64,000 nt of DNA from Streptomyces aurantiogriseus (GTDB lineage: Bacteria > Actinomycetota > Actinomycetes > Streptomycetales > Streptomycetaceae). The notes under the pieces are model-generated. The model saw only the letters and a list, made by a program, of their open reading frames with translations. It did no database searches and was not told the origin of the DNA. The stretch lies in NCBI RefSeq assembly GCF_014649375.1, contig NZ_BMSX01000015.1, positions 124,001-188,000 of the forward strand, written 5' to 3'. Positions 15,758 through 25,859 of this stretch are shown piece after piece (within the stretch, counting starts at the first letter, position 1; each line of letters starts with the position of its first letter). The translations under genes were made by a program, and so were the position numbers.

Positions 15758-17278
15758 ATGAAGTACGAGCCTCCGGGCAGGACGGGCAGCCCCGTCGACG
15801 TCGCGCCCCGGTACGAGAACTTCATCGGCGGCAAGTGGGAGGCACCCACGACGGGTGAGTACTCCACCAACCTGTGCCCCGCCACCGCCAAGCCGATCTG
15901 CGAGGTCCCGAAGTCGGGACCGGAAGACATCGAACTCGCCCTGGATGCCGCGCACTCCGCGAAGGACAAGTGGGGCGAGGCGTCCACCACGCAGCGGGCC
16001 GCGGTGCTGAGCGCGGTCGCCGACGCCATCGACGCGCACCGCGAGGAACTCGCCGTCGCCGAAAGCTGGGACAACGGCAAGCCGGTCCGCGAAACCCTCG
16101 CCGCCGACATCCCGCTCGCCGCCGACCACTTCCGCTACTTCGCGGCCGCGATCCGCGCCGAGGAGAGCTCGATCACCGAGATCGACAAGGAGACCATCGC
16201 CTACCACTTCCGCGAGCCGCTGGGCGTGGTCGGACAGATCATCCCGTTCAACTTCCCCTTGCTGATGGCCGCGTGGAAGCTCGCCCCGGCACTCGCCGCT
16301 GGCAACGCGACGGTCATCAAGCCGGCATCGCCGACCCCGTGGTCGATCCTGAAGCTGATGGAGGTCATCGGCGACCACCTGCCGCCGGGCGTCCTCAACG
16401 TCGTCAACGGACCCGGCGCCGAGATCGGCAAGGCGCTCGCCACCAACAAGCGCATCGCCAAGGTCGCCTTCACCGGCGAGACCACCACCGGCCGGCTGAT
16501 CATGCAGTACGCGGCCCAGAACATCATCCCGGTCACCCTGGAGCTGGGCGGCAAGTCGCCGAACATCTTCTTCAACGACGTGGCCGCCGAGGACGACGAC
16601 TTCCTGAACAAGGCCGTCGAAGGACTCGTGCTGTACGCGTTCAACAAGGGCGAGGTCTGCACCTGCCCCTCTCGCGCACTCATCCAGGAGGACATCTACG
16701 AGGAGTTCATGGCCCGCTGCCTGGAGCGGGTCCGCGCCATCAAGCAGGGCGACCCGCTCGACCCCGCCACCATGATCGGCCCCCAGGTCTCCCGGCAGCA
16801 GGTCGAGAAGATCGCCTCGTACGTGGAGATCGGTCTGAAGGAGGGCGCGGAACTGCTCGCGGGCGGCCACCGTCCCGCGATCGGCGGGGAGTTCGCGGAC
16901 GGCTACTTCTACGAGCCGACCGTCCTCAAGGGCCACAACAAGATGCGGGTCTTCCAGGAGGAGATCTTCGGACCCGTCCTCGCGGTCACCACCTTCAAGG
17001 ACGAGGCCGAGGCGCTCGAGATCGCCAACGACACGCTGTACGGCCTCGGAGCCGGCGTGTGGAGCCGCGACACCAACCGCACCTTCCGGATGGGCCGCGC
17101 CATCAAGGCCGGCCGGGTCTGGACGAACTGCTACCACCAGTACCCCGCGGGTGCCGCGTTCGGTGGCTACAAGGTCTCCGGCATCGGCCGCGAGACACAC
17201 AAGATGATGCTCGACCACTACAGCCAGACCAAGAACCTCCTGGTCAGCTACGGCACCAAGCCGCTCGGGCTGTTCTAG
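15758..17278 (+). CDS. NAD-dependent aldehyde (acetaldehyde) dehydrogenase, 506 aa
   Basis: Full-length ALDH superfamily protein, closest in layout to ExaC/AldA (506 aa). The catalytic Cys301 lies in NKGEVCTCPSR, the general base Glu262 in LELGGKSPN, and the NAD-binding FTGETTTG near 238. It oxidises acetaldehyde and similar aldehydes to acids with NAD. It lies between its likely GAF regulator and a DUF779-alcohol dehydrogenase gene (49 bp downstream), so alcohol and aldehyde oxidation are encoded together. Start ATG 15758 follows GAAAGGTG. Confidence 0.93.
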   Translation: MKYEPPGRTGSPVDVAPRYENFIGGKWEAPTTGEYSTNLCPATAKPICEVPKSGPEDIELALDAAHSAKDKWGEASTTQRAAVLSAVADAIDAHREELAVAESWDNGKPVRETLAADIPLAADHFRYFAAAIRAEESSITEIDKETIAYHFREPLGVVGQIIPFNFPLLMAAWKLAPALAAGNATVIKPASPTPWSILKLMEVIGDHLPPGVLNVVNGPGAEIGKALATNKRIAKVAFTGETTTGRLIMQYAAQNIIPVTLELGGKSPNIFFNDVAAEDDDFLNKAVEGLVLYAFNKGEVCTCPSRALIQEDIYEEFMARCLERVRAIKQGDPLDPATMIGPQVSRQQVEKIASYVEIGLKEGAELLAGGHRPAIGGEFADGYFYEPTVLKGHNKMRVFQEEIFGPVLAVTTFKDEAEALEIANDTLYGLGAGVWSRDTNRTFRMGRAIKAGRVWTNCYHQYPAGAAFGGYKVSGIGRETHKMMLDHYSQTKNLLVSYGTKPLGLF

Positions 17279-17327
17279 CCGTACCAGCCATCCGGCGATT
17301 CCAGCGGATCCGAAAGGGTGTACCGAC

Positions 17328-18737
17328 ATGCCCGCGACGCTTCAGAACGGCAACGCCGGGCGCGTCACCGCCACCCGGGCGGCGCACCGGGCCATCAGGG
17401 CCCTGCGCGTCGCCCACGGCCGGCCGGTGATGTTCGTCCAGTCCGGCGGCTGCTGCGACGGCAGCGACCCGATGTGCTTCCCGGGCGGCGAATTCGCCCT
17501 CGGTGAGGGCGACATGCTGCTCGGCGTCCTGGACGGCGGCACCTTCCACATCGACGCCGACCTGTACGAGGCGCTCGGCCGCCCCCGCCTCGTCCTGGAC
17601 GTCGAAGAGGGAACACCGGGCGGCTTCTCCCTCGCAGCAGGGGACGGGCTGCGTTTCGTCACACGGATCGAGGACCCGGCAGAGAGCCGGGTTCCGGCAT
17701 ACACCCCAGTCGAGGAGCAGATCATGAAGGCAGCAGTCGTCACCGACCTCGGGAAGCCCCTGGAGATCCAGGACCTTCCCGTCCCCGAGCCCGGCCCCGG
17801 CCAGGTGCTCGTCCGCATGGAGGCCTCCGGCCTCTGCCACACCGACATCCACGCGGCCCACGGCGACTGGCCGGTCAAGCCGCAGCCGCCGTTCATCCCC
17901 GGTCACGAGGGCGTCGGCCCCGTGCAGGCTGTCGGCGAGGGCGTCTCCGCCGAGCTGGTCGGCAAGAGGGTCGCCATTCCGTGGCTCGGTTCGTCCTGCG
18001 GCACCTGCCGCTACTGCGTCTCCGGCTGGGAAACCCTCTGCGAGAGCCAGGTCAACTCCGGCTACTCCGTGGACGGTTGTTACGCCGAGTACGCCGTCGC
18101 CGACGCAGGCGCGGTGGTCCCGGTGCCCGAGGGCGTGTCGTCGTTCGACGCGGCGCCGCTGACCTGCGCCGGCGTCACCACGTACAAGGCGATCAAGGTC
18201 GCGCGCGTGGTGCCGGCCGAGCGGGTCGCCGTCTTCGGCGTCGGCGGCCTCGGCCACCTGGCCGTCCAGTACGCACGCCTCGTGGGCGGCTTCGTCACCG
18301 CCGTCGACCTCGAACCCGACAAGCTGGGCCTGGCTCACCGGCTCGGCGCCGACCAGATCGTCAACGCCCGTACGCACGACCCGGTCGAGGAGATCAAGAA
18401 GGCCGGAGGAGCGGACGTGGCCGTCGTGCTGGCCGCCTCGCCCAAGGCGTTCGAGCAGGCCTACCGGTCCCTCAACCGGGGCGGACGTCTGGTGATGGTC
18501 GGGCTGCCCGCCGACAACGCGGCGATCAACGTGCCCATCTTCGAAACCGTACTCAGCGGGATCTCCGTCATCGGCTCCATCGTTGGCACCCGCCAGGACC
18601 TGTCGGAGGTGTTCGCCCTGCACGCCGCCGGACGCACCCAGGTCATCGCCGAACCGCGGCGCCTGGATGAGGTCAACGAGTCCTTCGACGAAGTCCTCGG
18701 CGGACGGGCCGAAGCGCGGCTCGTCTTCGAGTTCTGA
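17328..18737 (+). CDS. adhP: DUF779 domain fused to zinc-dependent alcohol dehydrogenase, 469 aa
   Basis: One frame with no stop encodes two normally separate proteins. Residues 1-120 are a DUF779 protein (SGGCCDGSDPMCF motif), the small accessory usually next to acetaldehyde dehydrogenase. Residues 133-469 are a complete AdhP-type alcohol dehydrogenase. The latter has catalytic-zinc ligands in CHTDIHAAHGD and PGHEGVG, structural-zinc cysteines in CGTCRYCVSGWETLC, and a GVGGLGHLAVQ Rossmann turn. The alcohol dehydrogenase has its own Met (17724) behind GAGGAG, so it may also be made separately. The stop codon that normally ends DUF779 is missing. The symbol applies to the C-terminal part. Confidence 0.8.
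   Translation: MPATLQNGNAGRVTATRAAHRAIRALRVAHGRPVMFVQSGGCCDGSDPMCFPGGEFALGEGDMLLGVLDGGTFHIDADLYEALGRPRLVLDVEEGTPGGFSLAAGDGLRFVTRIEDPAESRVPAYTPVEEQIMKAAVVTDLGKPLEIQDLPVPEPGPGQVLVRMEASGLCHTDIHAAHGDWPVKPQPPFIPGHEGVGPVQAVGEGVSAELVGKRVAIPWLGSSCGTCRYCVSGWETLCESQVNSGYSVDGCYAEYAVADAGAVVPVPEGVSSFDAAPLTCAGVTTYKAIKVARVVPAERVAVFGVGGLGHLAVQYARLVGGFVTAVDLEPDKLGLAHRLGADQIVNARTHDPVEEIKKAGGADVAVVLAASPKAFEQAYRSLNRGGRLVMVGLPADNAAINVPIFETVLSGISVIGSIVGTRQDLSEVFALHAAGRTQVIAEPRRLDEVNESFDEVLGGRAEARLVFEF
17712..17726 (+). promoter_or_regulatory. internal ribosome binding site and start for the alcohol dehydrogenase part
   Basis: GAGGAG at 17712-17717, 6 nt before ATG 17724, in frame within the DUF779-alcohol dehydrogenase fusion. 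The protein from here has the normal AdhP N-terminus (MKAAVVTDLGKPLEIQD), so a free 337-residue alcohol dehydrogenase is likely made besides or instead of the fusion. Confidence 0.65.
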
Positions 18738-18785
18738 GAGTGCTGCGGCCCGGCACCACCGGGTCACAGGGAGAGGCAGCAGATC

Positions 18786-19901
18786 ATGGCAACCCTCATC
18801 ATCGGTGCCGTACGGGAGCGAGCGCCCGGCGAACGCCGTGTCGCCCTCGTCCCCGAGGCCGTAACCCTCCTGCGCCGGGCGGGACTTGACGTCCTGATCG
18901 AGACCGGTGCCGGATCCGGTGCCTGGTTCACCGACGCCGAGTACACCGACGTCGGCGCGACCGTCGTACCGCCGGACGAGCTGTACGCGCGAGCGGACGC
19001 TGTCCTGTGCGTCGGCCCGCCCGACGCGGAGACCGCCGAGGCGCTGCGCACCGGACAGACTCTCATCGGTCTGCTCGAACCGCTCCGGCACCCCGGTCTC
19101 GTCAAGGAACTAACCGAACGTGGTATCCGCACGGTGAGCCTCGACCTGCTGCCGCGCACCCTCAGCCGCGCCCAGTCCATGGACGCGCTGACGTCCCAGG
19201 CCAGTGTCGCCGGCTACAAGGCGGCACTGGTGGCGGCCGACTCGTACGACCGCTTCTTTCCCATGCTGACCACCGCGGCGGGCACCATGCGCCCGGCGCA
19301 GGTCCTGGTCCTTGGTGCCGGAGTGGCAGGGCTGCAGGCGATCGCCACCGCCCGCCGCCTCGGCGCCGTCGTCTCGGCGTACGACGTACGCCCCGCATCC
19401 CGAGGGGAGGTGGAGTCGCTCGGCGCCCGGTTCCTCGACATCCAGAGCCCGCCGAACGGGGAACCGGGCACCGGACAGGGCGGCTACGCACGGGAGTTGA
19501 CCGAACAGGAACAGCGGGCCCAGCGGGAGGCGCTCGACGCGCACATCGCCCGCTCCGAGATCGTCATCACCACGGCCCAAGTACCGGGACGCAAGCCGCC
19601 GTTGCTGGTGACTGCGGCCGTGGTCGAGCGGATGAAGCCCGGCTCGGTCGTCGTCGACCTGGCCGCGAGCGAACTCGGCGGCAACGTCGAGGGCACCGAG
19701 CCCGACAAGACCACCGTCCTGGACAACGGAGTCACCCTCATCGGCGCCGGACGCCTGCCGTCCGCGATGGCGACCGCCGCGTCCACGGCGTACGCCCGCA
19801 ACCTCGTCGCCCTGCTGCGCCACCTCGTGCGCGACGGCGAACTGGTCCTCGACCCGGCCGACGAGATCACGGCCGCACTCCTGGGAGGAGCGTCATCATG
19901 A
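18786..19901 (+). CDS. pntA: NAD(P) transhydrogenase alpha subunit part 1 (PntA1), 371 aa
   Basis: Soluble domain I of proton-translocating transhydrogenase, which moves hydride between NADH and NADP using the proton gradient. The NAD-binding Rossmann turn VLVLGAGVAGLQAIATARRLGA (about 175-195) and the alanine-dehydrogenase-like N-terminus (RERAPGERRVALVPEAV) are clear. The split form (A1, A2, B as three genes) is the actinobacterial arrangement. Start ATG 18786 follows GGGAGAGG. Its stop overlaps the pntA2 start. Confidence 0.93.
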   Translation: MATLIIGAVRERAPGERRVALVPEAVTLLRRAGLDVLIETGAGSGAWFTDAEYTDVGATVVPPDELYARADAVLCVGPPDAETAEALRTGQTLIGLLEPLRHPGLVKELTERGIRTVSLDLLPRTLSRAQSMDALTSQASVAGYKAALVAADSYDRFFPMLTTAAGTMRPAQVLVLGAGVAGLQAIATARRLGAVVSAYDVRPASRGEVESLGARFLDIQSPPNGEPGTGQGGYARELTEQEQRAQREALDAHIARSEIVITTAQVPGRKPPLLVTAAVVERMKPGSVVVDLAASELGGNVEGTEPDKTTVLDNGVTLIGAGRLPSAMATAASTAYARNLVALLRHLVRDGELVLDPADEITAALLGGASS

Positions 19902-20230
19902 ACAACCTCGATCTCCTCACCGCGATCACCGTGTTCGTGCTGAGCGTCCTGGTCGGCATCGAGGTCATCAGCAAGGTCCCGGCGACCCTGCACACCCCGC
20001 TGATGTCCGGCTCCAACTCGGTGCACGGCATCGTCGTCATCGGCGCGATGCTGATCGCGGCCGAGTCGCACACCTGGCTCGGCTACACCCTGGCCTTCGT
20101 GGCCATGGTGTTCGGGGCCATGAACGTCGTCGGTGGATACGTCGTCACGGACCGGATGCTGGAGATGTTCAAGTCCAGGCCGGCCACCGAGAAGCCAGCC
20201 GCTGACACACTCGAGAAGGCGGAGGTGTGA
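19898..20230 (+). CDS. NAD(P) transhydrogenase alpha subunit part 2 (PntA2), 110 aa
   Basis: Short membrane subunit with about three hydrophobic segments (10-28, 42-60, 64-82); it contributes helices to the proton channel (domain II). Starts inside the stop of pntA1 (ATGA) and ends in GTGA at the next gene. Size (110 aa) fits split-type PntAB subunits. Confidence 0.92.
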   Translation: MNNLDLLTAITVFVLSVLVGIEVISKVPATLHTPLMSGSNSVHGIVVIGAMLIAAESHTWLGYTLAFVAMVFGAMNVVGGYVVTDRMLEMFKSRPATEKPAADTLEKAEV

Positions 20231-20235
20231 CCGCC

Positions 20236-21654
<1,419 letters not shown>

Positions 21655-21985
21655 CCGCCGCCACGGCAGCGCTCCGGCGGTAACGGCGGATCCCACTGAT
21701 CGTCGCGAAACGTCGTCAGGCTATGTCATGCGGCGAGCCGTCTGTGCAGGCGCTCGGCCGGGTCTCCCGGCCGAGCGCCTTGCGTGGACGGCCGTTGAGT
21801 CCGGCGGCGACGGCAGCCACGCGCCGGGGCCGTGGGCCGGAAGGTCGGCGCCCAAGGGAGTGCTTTCGCAGCGGGCCGTTGGTGTCGTGTCGGTCAGTTC
21901 AGGCAGGCAGGCAGGCAGGCAGCGGGCAGCGTCGTGACGCTGCCCGCGAGCGCGTCACGCACGGGCTCGGTGGCGTGTCCCTGTT
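21655..21985. other. gene-free region between convergent pntB and ABC ATPase genes
   Basis: Contains the pntB terminator (21749-21779) and a small tetranucleotide repeat, AGGC repeated five times, at 21901-21920. No gene seen. Confidence 0.6.
21749..21779 (+). terminator. strong stem-loop after pntB
   Basis: Perfect 14-bp arms (GGCGCTCGGCCGGG at 21749-21762; reverse complement at 21766-21779) and a 3-nt loop, in a region between convergent genes. Confidence 0.8.
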
Positions 21986-23104
21986 TCAGGTGGCGGCTTC
22001 TTCGGTCGGCAGCCGGAGATCCGTCTTCGCCGAGAACAGATGCACGGCAGTCGGATCGACGGCGACGCGCAACTCCTCCCCCTTGTCGTACGACTGCCGT
22101 CCCGGGGCACGGACGACCACCTCTGCGGCTTCCGTGCCGACCTTCGCGGTCGTGTGGAGATACGTGACGGCGCCGGTGTCCTCGACCGCGTCGACCACGA
22201 CATCCAGTCCAGGCGTCTCGCTGTCCTCCCGGGAAACGATGGCGAACTGCTCGGGCCGGACGCCGAGGACGACCTCCGTTGAGCCCTCCTCATCTGCCGC
22301 CCGCAATGCCGACCGGGGCAGCGGCAGGACCAGCCCGCCCAGATCGATCCCGTTCGCGGTGAGCGGGAGACGGAAGAGATTCATCGCGGGCGAGCCGATG
22401 AATCCGCCGACGAACGCGTTCGCGGGGCGCTGGAACACCTCCCTGGGCGTGCCCACCTGCTGCAGCACGCCGTCCTTCATGACGGCCACACGGTCCCCCA
22501 TGGTCAGAGCCTCGACCTGGTCGTGGGTGACGTAGACCGTGGTGGTGCCGAGTCGTCGTTGCAGCGAGGCGATCTGCGTTCGGGTCTGGACCCGCAGCTT
22601 CGCGTCCAGGTTGGACAGCGGCTCGTCCATGAGGAAGACCTGCGGTTCGCGGACGATGGCCCGTCCCATCGCGACCCGCTGGCGCTGGCCACCGGAGAGG
22701 GACTTGGGCTTGCGGCCGAGGTAGTCGTCGAGACCGAGGATGCCTGCGGCCTCGGCGACGCGGCGCCGGACGTCGTCCTTGTGCACCTTCGCGATCTTCA
22801 GAGCGAAGCCCATGTTGTCCGCCGTCGTCATGTGCGGGTAGAGCGCGTAGTTCTGGAACACCATCGCGATGTCGCGTTCCTTGGGCGGCAGATGGGTCAC
22901 GTCCCGGTCGCCGATACGGATCGTCCCGGAGTCGACGTCCTCCAGCCCGGCGAGCATGCGCAACGTAGTGGACTTGCCGCAGCCCGACGGGCCCACAAGG
23001 ACCATGAACTCGCCGTCGGCGATCTCGAGATCGAGCGCGTCGACGGCCGGATGGCTCATCTTCGGGAACAGCCGCGTTGCCTTGTCGAAGGTGACGGACG
23101 CCAT
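21986..23104 (-). CDS. sugar ABC transporter ATPase (MsiK/UgpC-like), 372 aa
   Basis: Cytoplasmic ATPase of the CUT1 sugar-importer class: Walker A GPSGCGKST, signature LSGGQRQR, Walker B VFLMDEP, and the C-terminal TOBE-like domain (about 240-372) of MsiK/MalK proteins. In Streptomyces MsiK-type ATPases energise many different sugar importers, and none of the permease genes is next to it here. It is convergent with pntB and divergent from the metallo-hydrolase gene. The start at 23104 lies behind GGGAGGGG. Confidence 0.9.
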   Translation of the reverse strand: MASVTFDKATRLFPKMSHPAVDALDLEIADGEFMVLVGPSGCGKSTTLRMLAGLEDVDSGTIRIGDRDVTHLPPKERDIAMVFQNYALYPHMTTADNMGFALKIAKVHKDDVRRRVAEAAGILGLDDYLGRKPKSLSGGQRQRVAMGRAIVREPQVFLMDEPLSNLDAKLRVQTRTQIASLQRRLGTTTVYVTHDQVEALTMGDRVAVMKDGVLQQVGTPREVFQRPANAFVGGFIGSPAMNLFRLPLTANGIDLGGLVLPLPRSALRAADEEGSTEVVLGVRPEQFAIVSREDSETPGLDVVVDAVEDTGAVTYLHTTAKVGTEAAEVVVRAPGRQSYDKGEELRVAVDPTAVHLFSAKTDLRLPTEEAAT

Positions 23105-23460
23105 GATTTTTCCCCTCCCTGACGGCCCCTCAGCGGTGCATCGGAGGATCCGACACGGAGTGAGGGGCTTCCTGCGCCTGACGGTGCGTTACACCCTCAG
23201 GTTCGAACGGCGCCCACTGGCGCGGCAGGTCCTCGACGTCCCCGCCTATGGGCCGGTCGGTGCTGTCGGCGTGCGGCACGAAGCACGACCGCTGTCGGCC
23301 CCTTCGGCACGGTCGGCGGCCCACAGGGATACGCGCCAAGGCAGGAAAGGCCGCCCAGACCCAGCCCAGGGACCCATCGGCCCATGGCACGGCATCCATG
23401 TCCTCGCAAGCTGGGGAACCACCAAGGCCGTTCGGCCCCGACTCTGAGGAGACCGACGTC
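23105..23460. other. divergent intergenic region, ABC ATPase / metallo-hydrolase
   Basis: No coding sequence seen. Two DosR-like elements lie toward the plus-strand gene: 23370-23383 (GGACCCATCGGCCC, two mismatches) and 23425-23438. Confidence 0.55.
23425..23438. promoter_or_regulatory. DosR/OsdR-like palindrome (metallo-hydrolase)
   Basis: AGGCCGTTCGGCCC, one outer mismatch, only 22 bp before the ATG at 23461. That is close for an activator site unless the transcript is nearly leaderless. Confidence 0.5.
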
Positions 23461-24897
23461 ATGACCACTGTGGTACCTCGCCCGACGGCTCGGCCGGAAG
23501 CGCACCCCCGGCCCGCACTGCTCACGTTCCTGGGCGGCGTGGGAACAGTCACCGGCAGCAAGTTCCTCGTCGAGAGCGACCGCGCCCGCGTCCTCGTGGA
23601 CTGCGGGCTCTTCCAGGGCCTCGCCGACCTGCGCCGGCGCAACTGGCGCGGCCTGCCCTGCGACGCCGCGGACATCGAGGCGGTGGTCGTCACCCACGCC
23701 CACCTCGACCACTGCGGATATCTGCCCCGACTCGTCCGTCACGGCTTCCGGGGACGGATCGTGACGACGGAGTCCAGCGCCCGCCTCATGGAGATCGTGC
23801 TGCGGGACAGCGCCAAGCTGCAGACAGAGACCGCCCGGCATGCCAACGAGCACGGCTGGTCCAAACACCGGCCGGCACAGCCGCTGTACGACGACTCAGA
23901 CGTTGACCGCACCCTCGAACTCGTCGACCCGGTACCGACCTGCACATCGACCGACATCGCCGCCGGAACCAGGCTCACGCTGCACCCCGCCGGCCACATC
24001 CTCGGATCGGCCTGGGCCCGGCTGACCTTCGAGGACGGACATACGCTGGCCGTCAGCGGCGACCTGGGCCGCCCCGGCCATCCGCTGCTGTGCCCTCCGG
24101 AGCCGTTCTCCGGAGCGGATGTATTGCTCATGGAGTCGACGTACGGCAACCGTCGCCACGAAGACGAGGCGGGACGGACACACTTCGCCGACGTGCTGAG
24201 CCGTACCCTCGCCCGCGGCGGCACCGTCGTCATCCCGGCCTTCGCCCTCGACCGCACCGAGGTCGTCCTGCACGAACTCGCCGAACTCCGCCGGGCCGGC
24301 CGGATCCCGGCAGCCGTTCCCGTGTACGTCGACAGCCCGATGGCTCTCGCCGCCCTCGATGTCTACCGGGACGCCATCCTCACCCGGGATCCCGAGTTGC
24401 GCCCGGAGGTGACGGCGGCGGGCACGGCCGCGCTGAGTCCCGAGCCGTTCCTCGCCGTGCGGTCGATCCAGGAGTCCGTCGACATCAGCCGCGCGGGCGG
24501 ACCCGCCATCATCGTCTCGGCGTCCGGCATGGCCACCGGAGGCCGCGTCCTGCACCACCTCCGACGTCTGCTGCCCGACCCGCGCAACGCCGTCGTCGTG
24601 GTGGGCTTCGCCGCTCAGGGCACGCGTGCCCGGGACCTGGTCGACGGCGCCAAGGCGCTCAAGATGTTCGGTGAGTACGTGCCGGTGCGCGCTCAGATCG
24701 CCGACGTACCGCACTTCTCGGCCCACGCCGACGCCACCCAGATCATCGACTGGCTGCGCGGCGCCCCCGCCCCGCACACCACCTACCTGGTGCACGGTGA
24801 GCCCGACGCAGCTGGCGCCCTGCGTGACCGCATCGACCGGACCCTGGGCTGGGCCGCCGTCGTACCGCGCTCCGGGGAGCGCGTACTCGTCCGGTGA
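23461..24897 (+). CDS. MBL-fold metallo-hydrolase, beta-CASP RNase family, 478 aa
   Basis: Zinc-dependent hydrolase with H79-x-H81-x-D83-H84 (THAHLDHCG), a later GHILGSAW His and the DLGRPGHP Asp. A beta-CASP insertion and the C-terminal HFSAHAD motif mark the CPSF/RNase-J-like subfamily. Such proteins cleave RNA and are frequent next to USP genes in actinobacteria. Start ATG 23461 follows TGAGGAG; the frame extends upstream to 23248 without support. Confidence 0.88.
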   Translation: MTTVVPRPTARPEAHPRPALLTFLGGVGTVTGSKFLVESDRARVLVDCGLFQGLADLRRRNWRGLPCDAADIEAVVVTHAHLDHCGYLPRLVRHGFRGRIVTTESSARLMEIVLRDSAKLQTETARHANEHGWSKHRPAQPLYDDSDVDRTLELVDPVPTCTSTDIAAGTRLTLHPAGHILGSAWARLTFEDGHTLAVSGDLGRPGHPLLCPPEPFSGADVLLMESTYGNRRHEDEAGRTHFADVLSRTLARGGTVVIPAFALDRTEVVLHELAELRRAGRIPAAVPVYVDSPMALAALDVYRDAILTRDPELRPEVTAAGTAALSPEPFLAVRSIQESVDISRAGGPAIIVSASGMATGGRVLHHLRRLLPDPRNAVVVVGFAAQGTRARDLVDGAKALKMFGEYVPVRAQIADVPHFSAHADATQIIDWLRGAPAPHTTYLVHGEPDAAGALRDRIDRTLGWAAVVPRSGERVLVR

Positions 24898-25035
24898 CAG
24901 GGAAGGCCGCCGGCTCCACGGCGAGTCGCCCGGTCGGTGTGGAGAGCTTCGTCCGTGTTCCGCCGCACGGCGATGAGGCAGCGGTCACGGACCGGCCCGC
25001 ACGGCCCGGCACAGGGCCACTCGCGGCCTCTGCCC

Positions 25036-25049
25036 GGGCCTATCGGCCC
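25036..25049. promoter_or_regulatory. DosR/OsdR-like palindrome (25121 unit)
   Basis: GGGCCTATCGGCCC, only the innermost pair mismatched, 71 bp before the start of a three-gene unit. Confidence 0.6.
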
Positions 25050-25120
25050 ATGTGCCGGAATCCGTATCGGAGTTGGCTGGGAGTGAGAAGAACGACGCCG
25101 ATCCGAAGGGAGCCAGGACA

Positions 25121-25318
25121 GTGGGTACGAGTCTGACACCGGAGTTCTGGGAGCGGTTCGCCGTTCTGCTGGTCGTGGCGATCGGTGTGACATGTGTCCT
25201 CACCGCATCGTTCGACGCGCTGGCGGTTCGGCTCCTGCGTCGTCGCGTCCGCAGGCAGCCGGAACAGGTCGGGGCGGCGTCGACGGTCGCGGACCACCGC
25301 GCTTCCGTCCACACCTGA
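25121..25318 (+). CDS. small single-span membrane protein, 65 aa
   Basis: GTG start behind AAGGGAG (8-nt spacing). One hydrophobic segment (FAVLLVVAIGVTCVLTASF, about residues 13-31) is followed by an Arg-rich stretch (RLLRRRVRR), giving an N-out, C-in topology. No family recognised. First gene of a unit with the DUF1579-like and acyltransferase genes, behind a DosR-like palindrome. Confidence 0.65.
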   Translation: MGTSLTPEFWERFAVLLVVAIGVTCVLTASFDALAVRLLRRRVRRQPEQVGAASTVADHRASVHT

Positions 25319-25329
25319 GCGGCGCGGCC

Positions 25330-25836
25330 ATGGTCGCCGACCCTGACATGATCCCCAAGCCGAACGTCGCAGAACCGGAAATGAAAGCGCTGGCCCGCTT
25401 CTGCCGGGACATGACGCGGACCGCCGTCGTGGAAACGGGCGGCATGGGTCCCGGAACACCGGCGATGACCGCCCGGGGCTCGGGCAGGCACGAGCGCATC
25501 CAGGACGGCCGCTGGATCGTGGGGACCTATGAGCAGGACCAGTTCCTGCTCGACGGCACCCCCATGCTGACGTGGCAACTGCACTGGGTTGTCGGCTGGG
25601 ACCCGGCGTCCGGCGGCTACCGGGCGACGTTCGCGGACAACGCCGGCCGCTGCAGCCTCATGCGCGGGCACATCGACGGCGATAGGCTCGCCTTCGAGGC
25701 GATCGGTGAGCCGACGTTCCGGCTGCGCCTGATGTGGGACGCGACGGATCCGCTGGACGTGCTGTGGCGGAACGAGACGTCGGTGGACGGCGGCCCCTGG
25801 ACGCTGGTCGAGGCGTATCACTGCACGCCTGTGTAG
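25330..25836 (+). CDS. DUF1579-like protein, 168 aa
   Basis: Beta-rich soluble protein of the kind annotated DUF1579 or lipocalin-like: W-x-G-x-Y (RWIVGTYEQDQFLLDGTPM), then WVVGWDPASGGYRATFADN. Biochemical role unknown. Its start lies 11 bp after the small membrane protein and it ends 23 bp before the acyltransferase gene, so one transcript is likely. Confidence 0.7.
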   Translation: MVADPDMIPKPNVAEPEMKALARFCRDMTRTAVVETGGMGPGTPAMTARGSGRHERIQDGRWIVGTYEQDQFLLDGTPMLTWQLHWVVGWDPASGGYRATFADNAGRCSLMRGHIDGDRLAFEAIGEPTFRLRLMWDATDPLDVLWRNETSVDGGPWTLVEAYHCTPV

Positions 25837-25859
25837 CACCCGGTCACGGGAGGAACGTC

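Noticed and set aside
21901..21925. AGGC tandem repeat as a CRISPR or phase-variable tract
   Set aside because: Only five tetramer units, no spacers and not in a gene; ordinary simple repeat.
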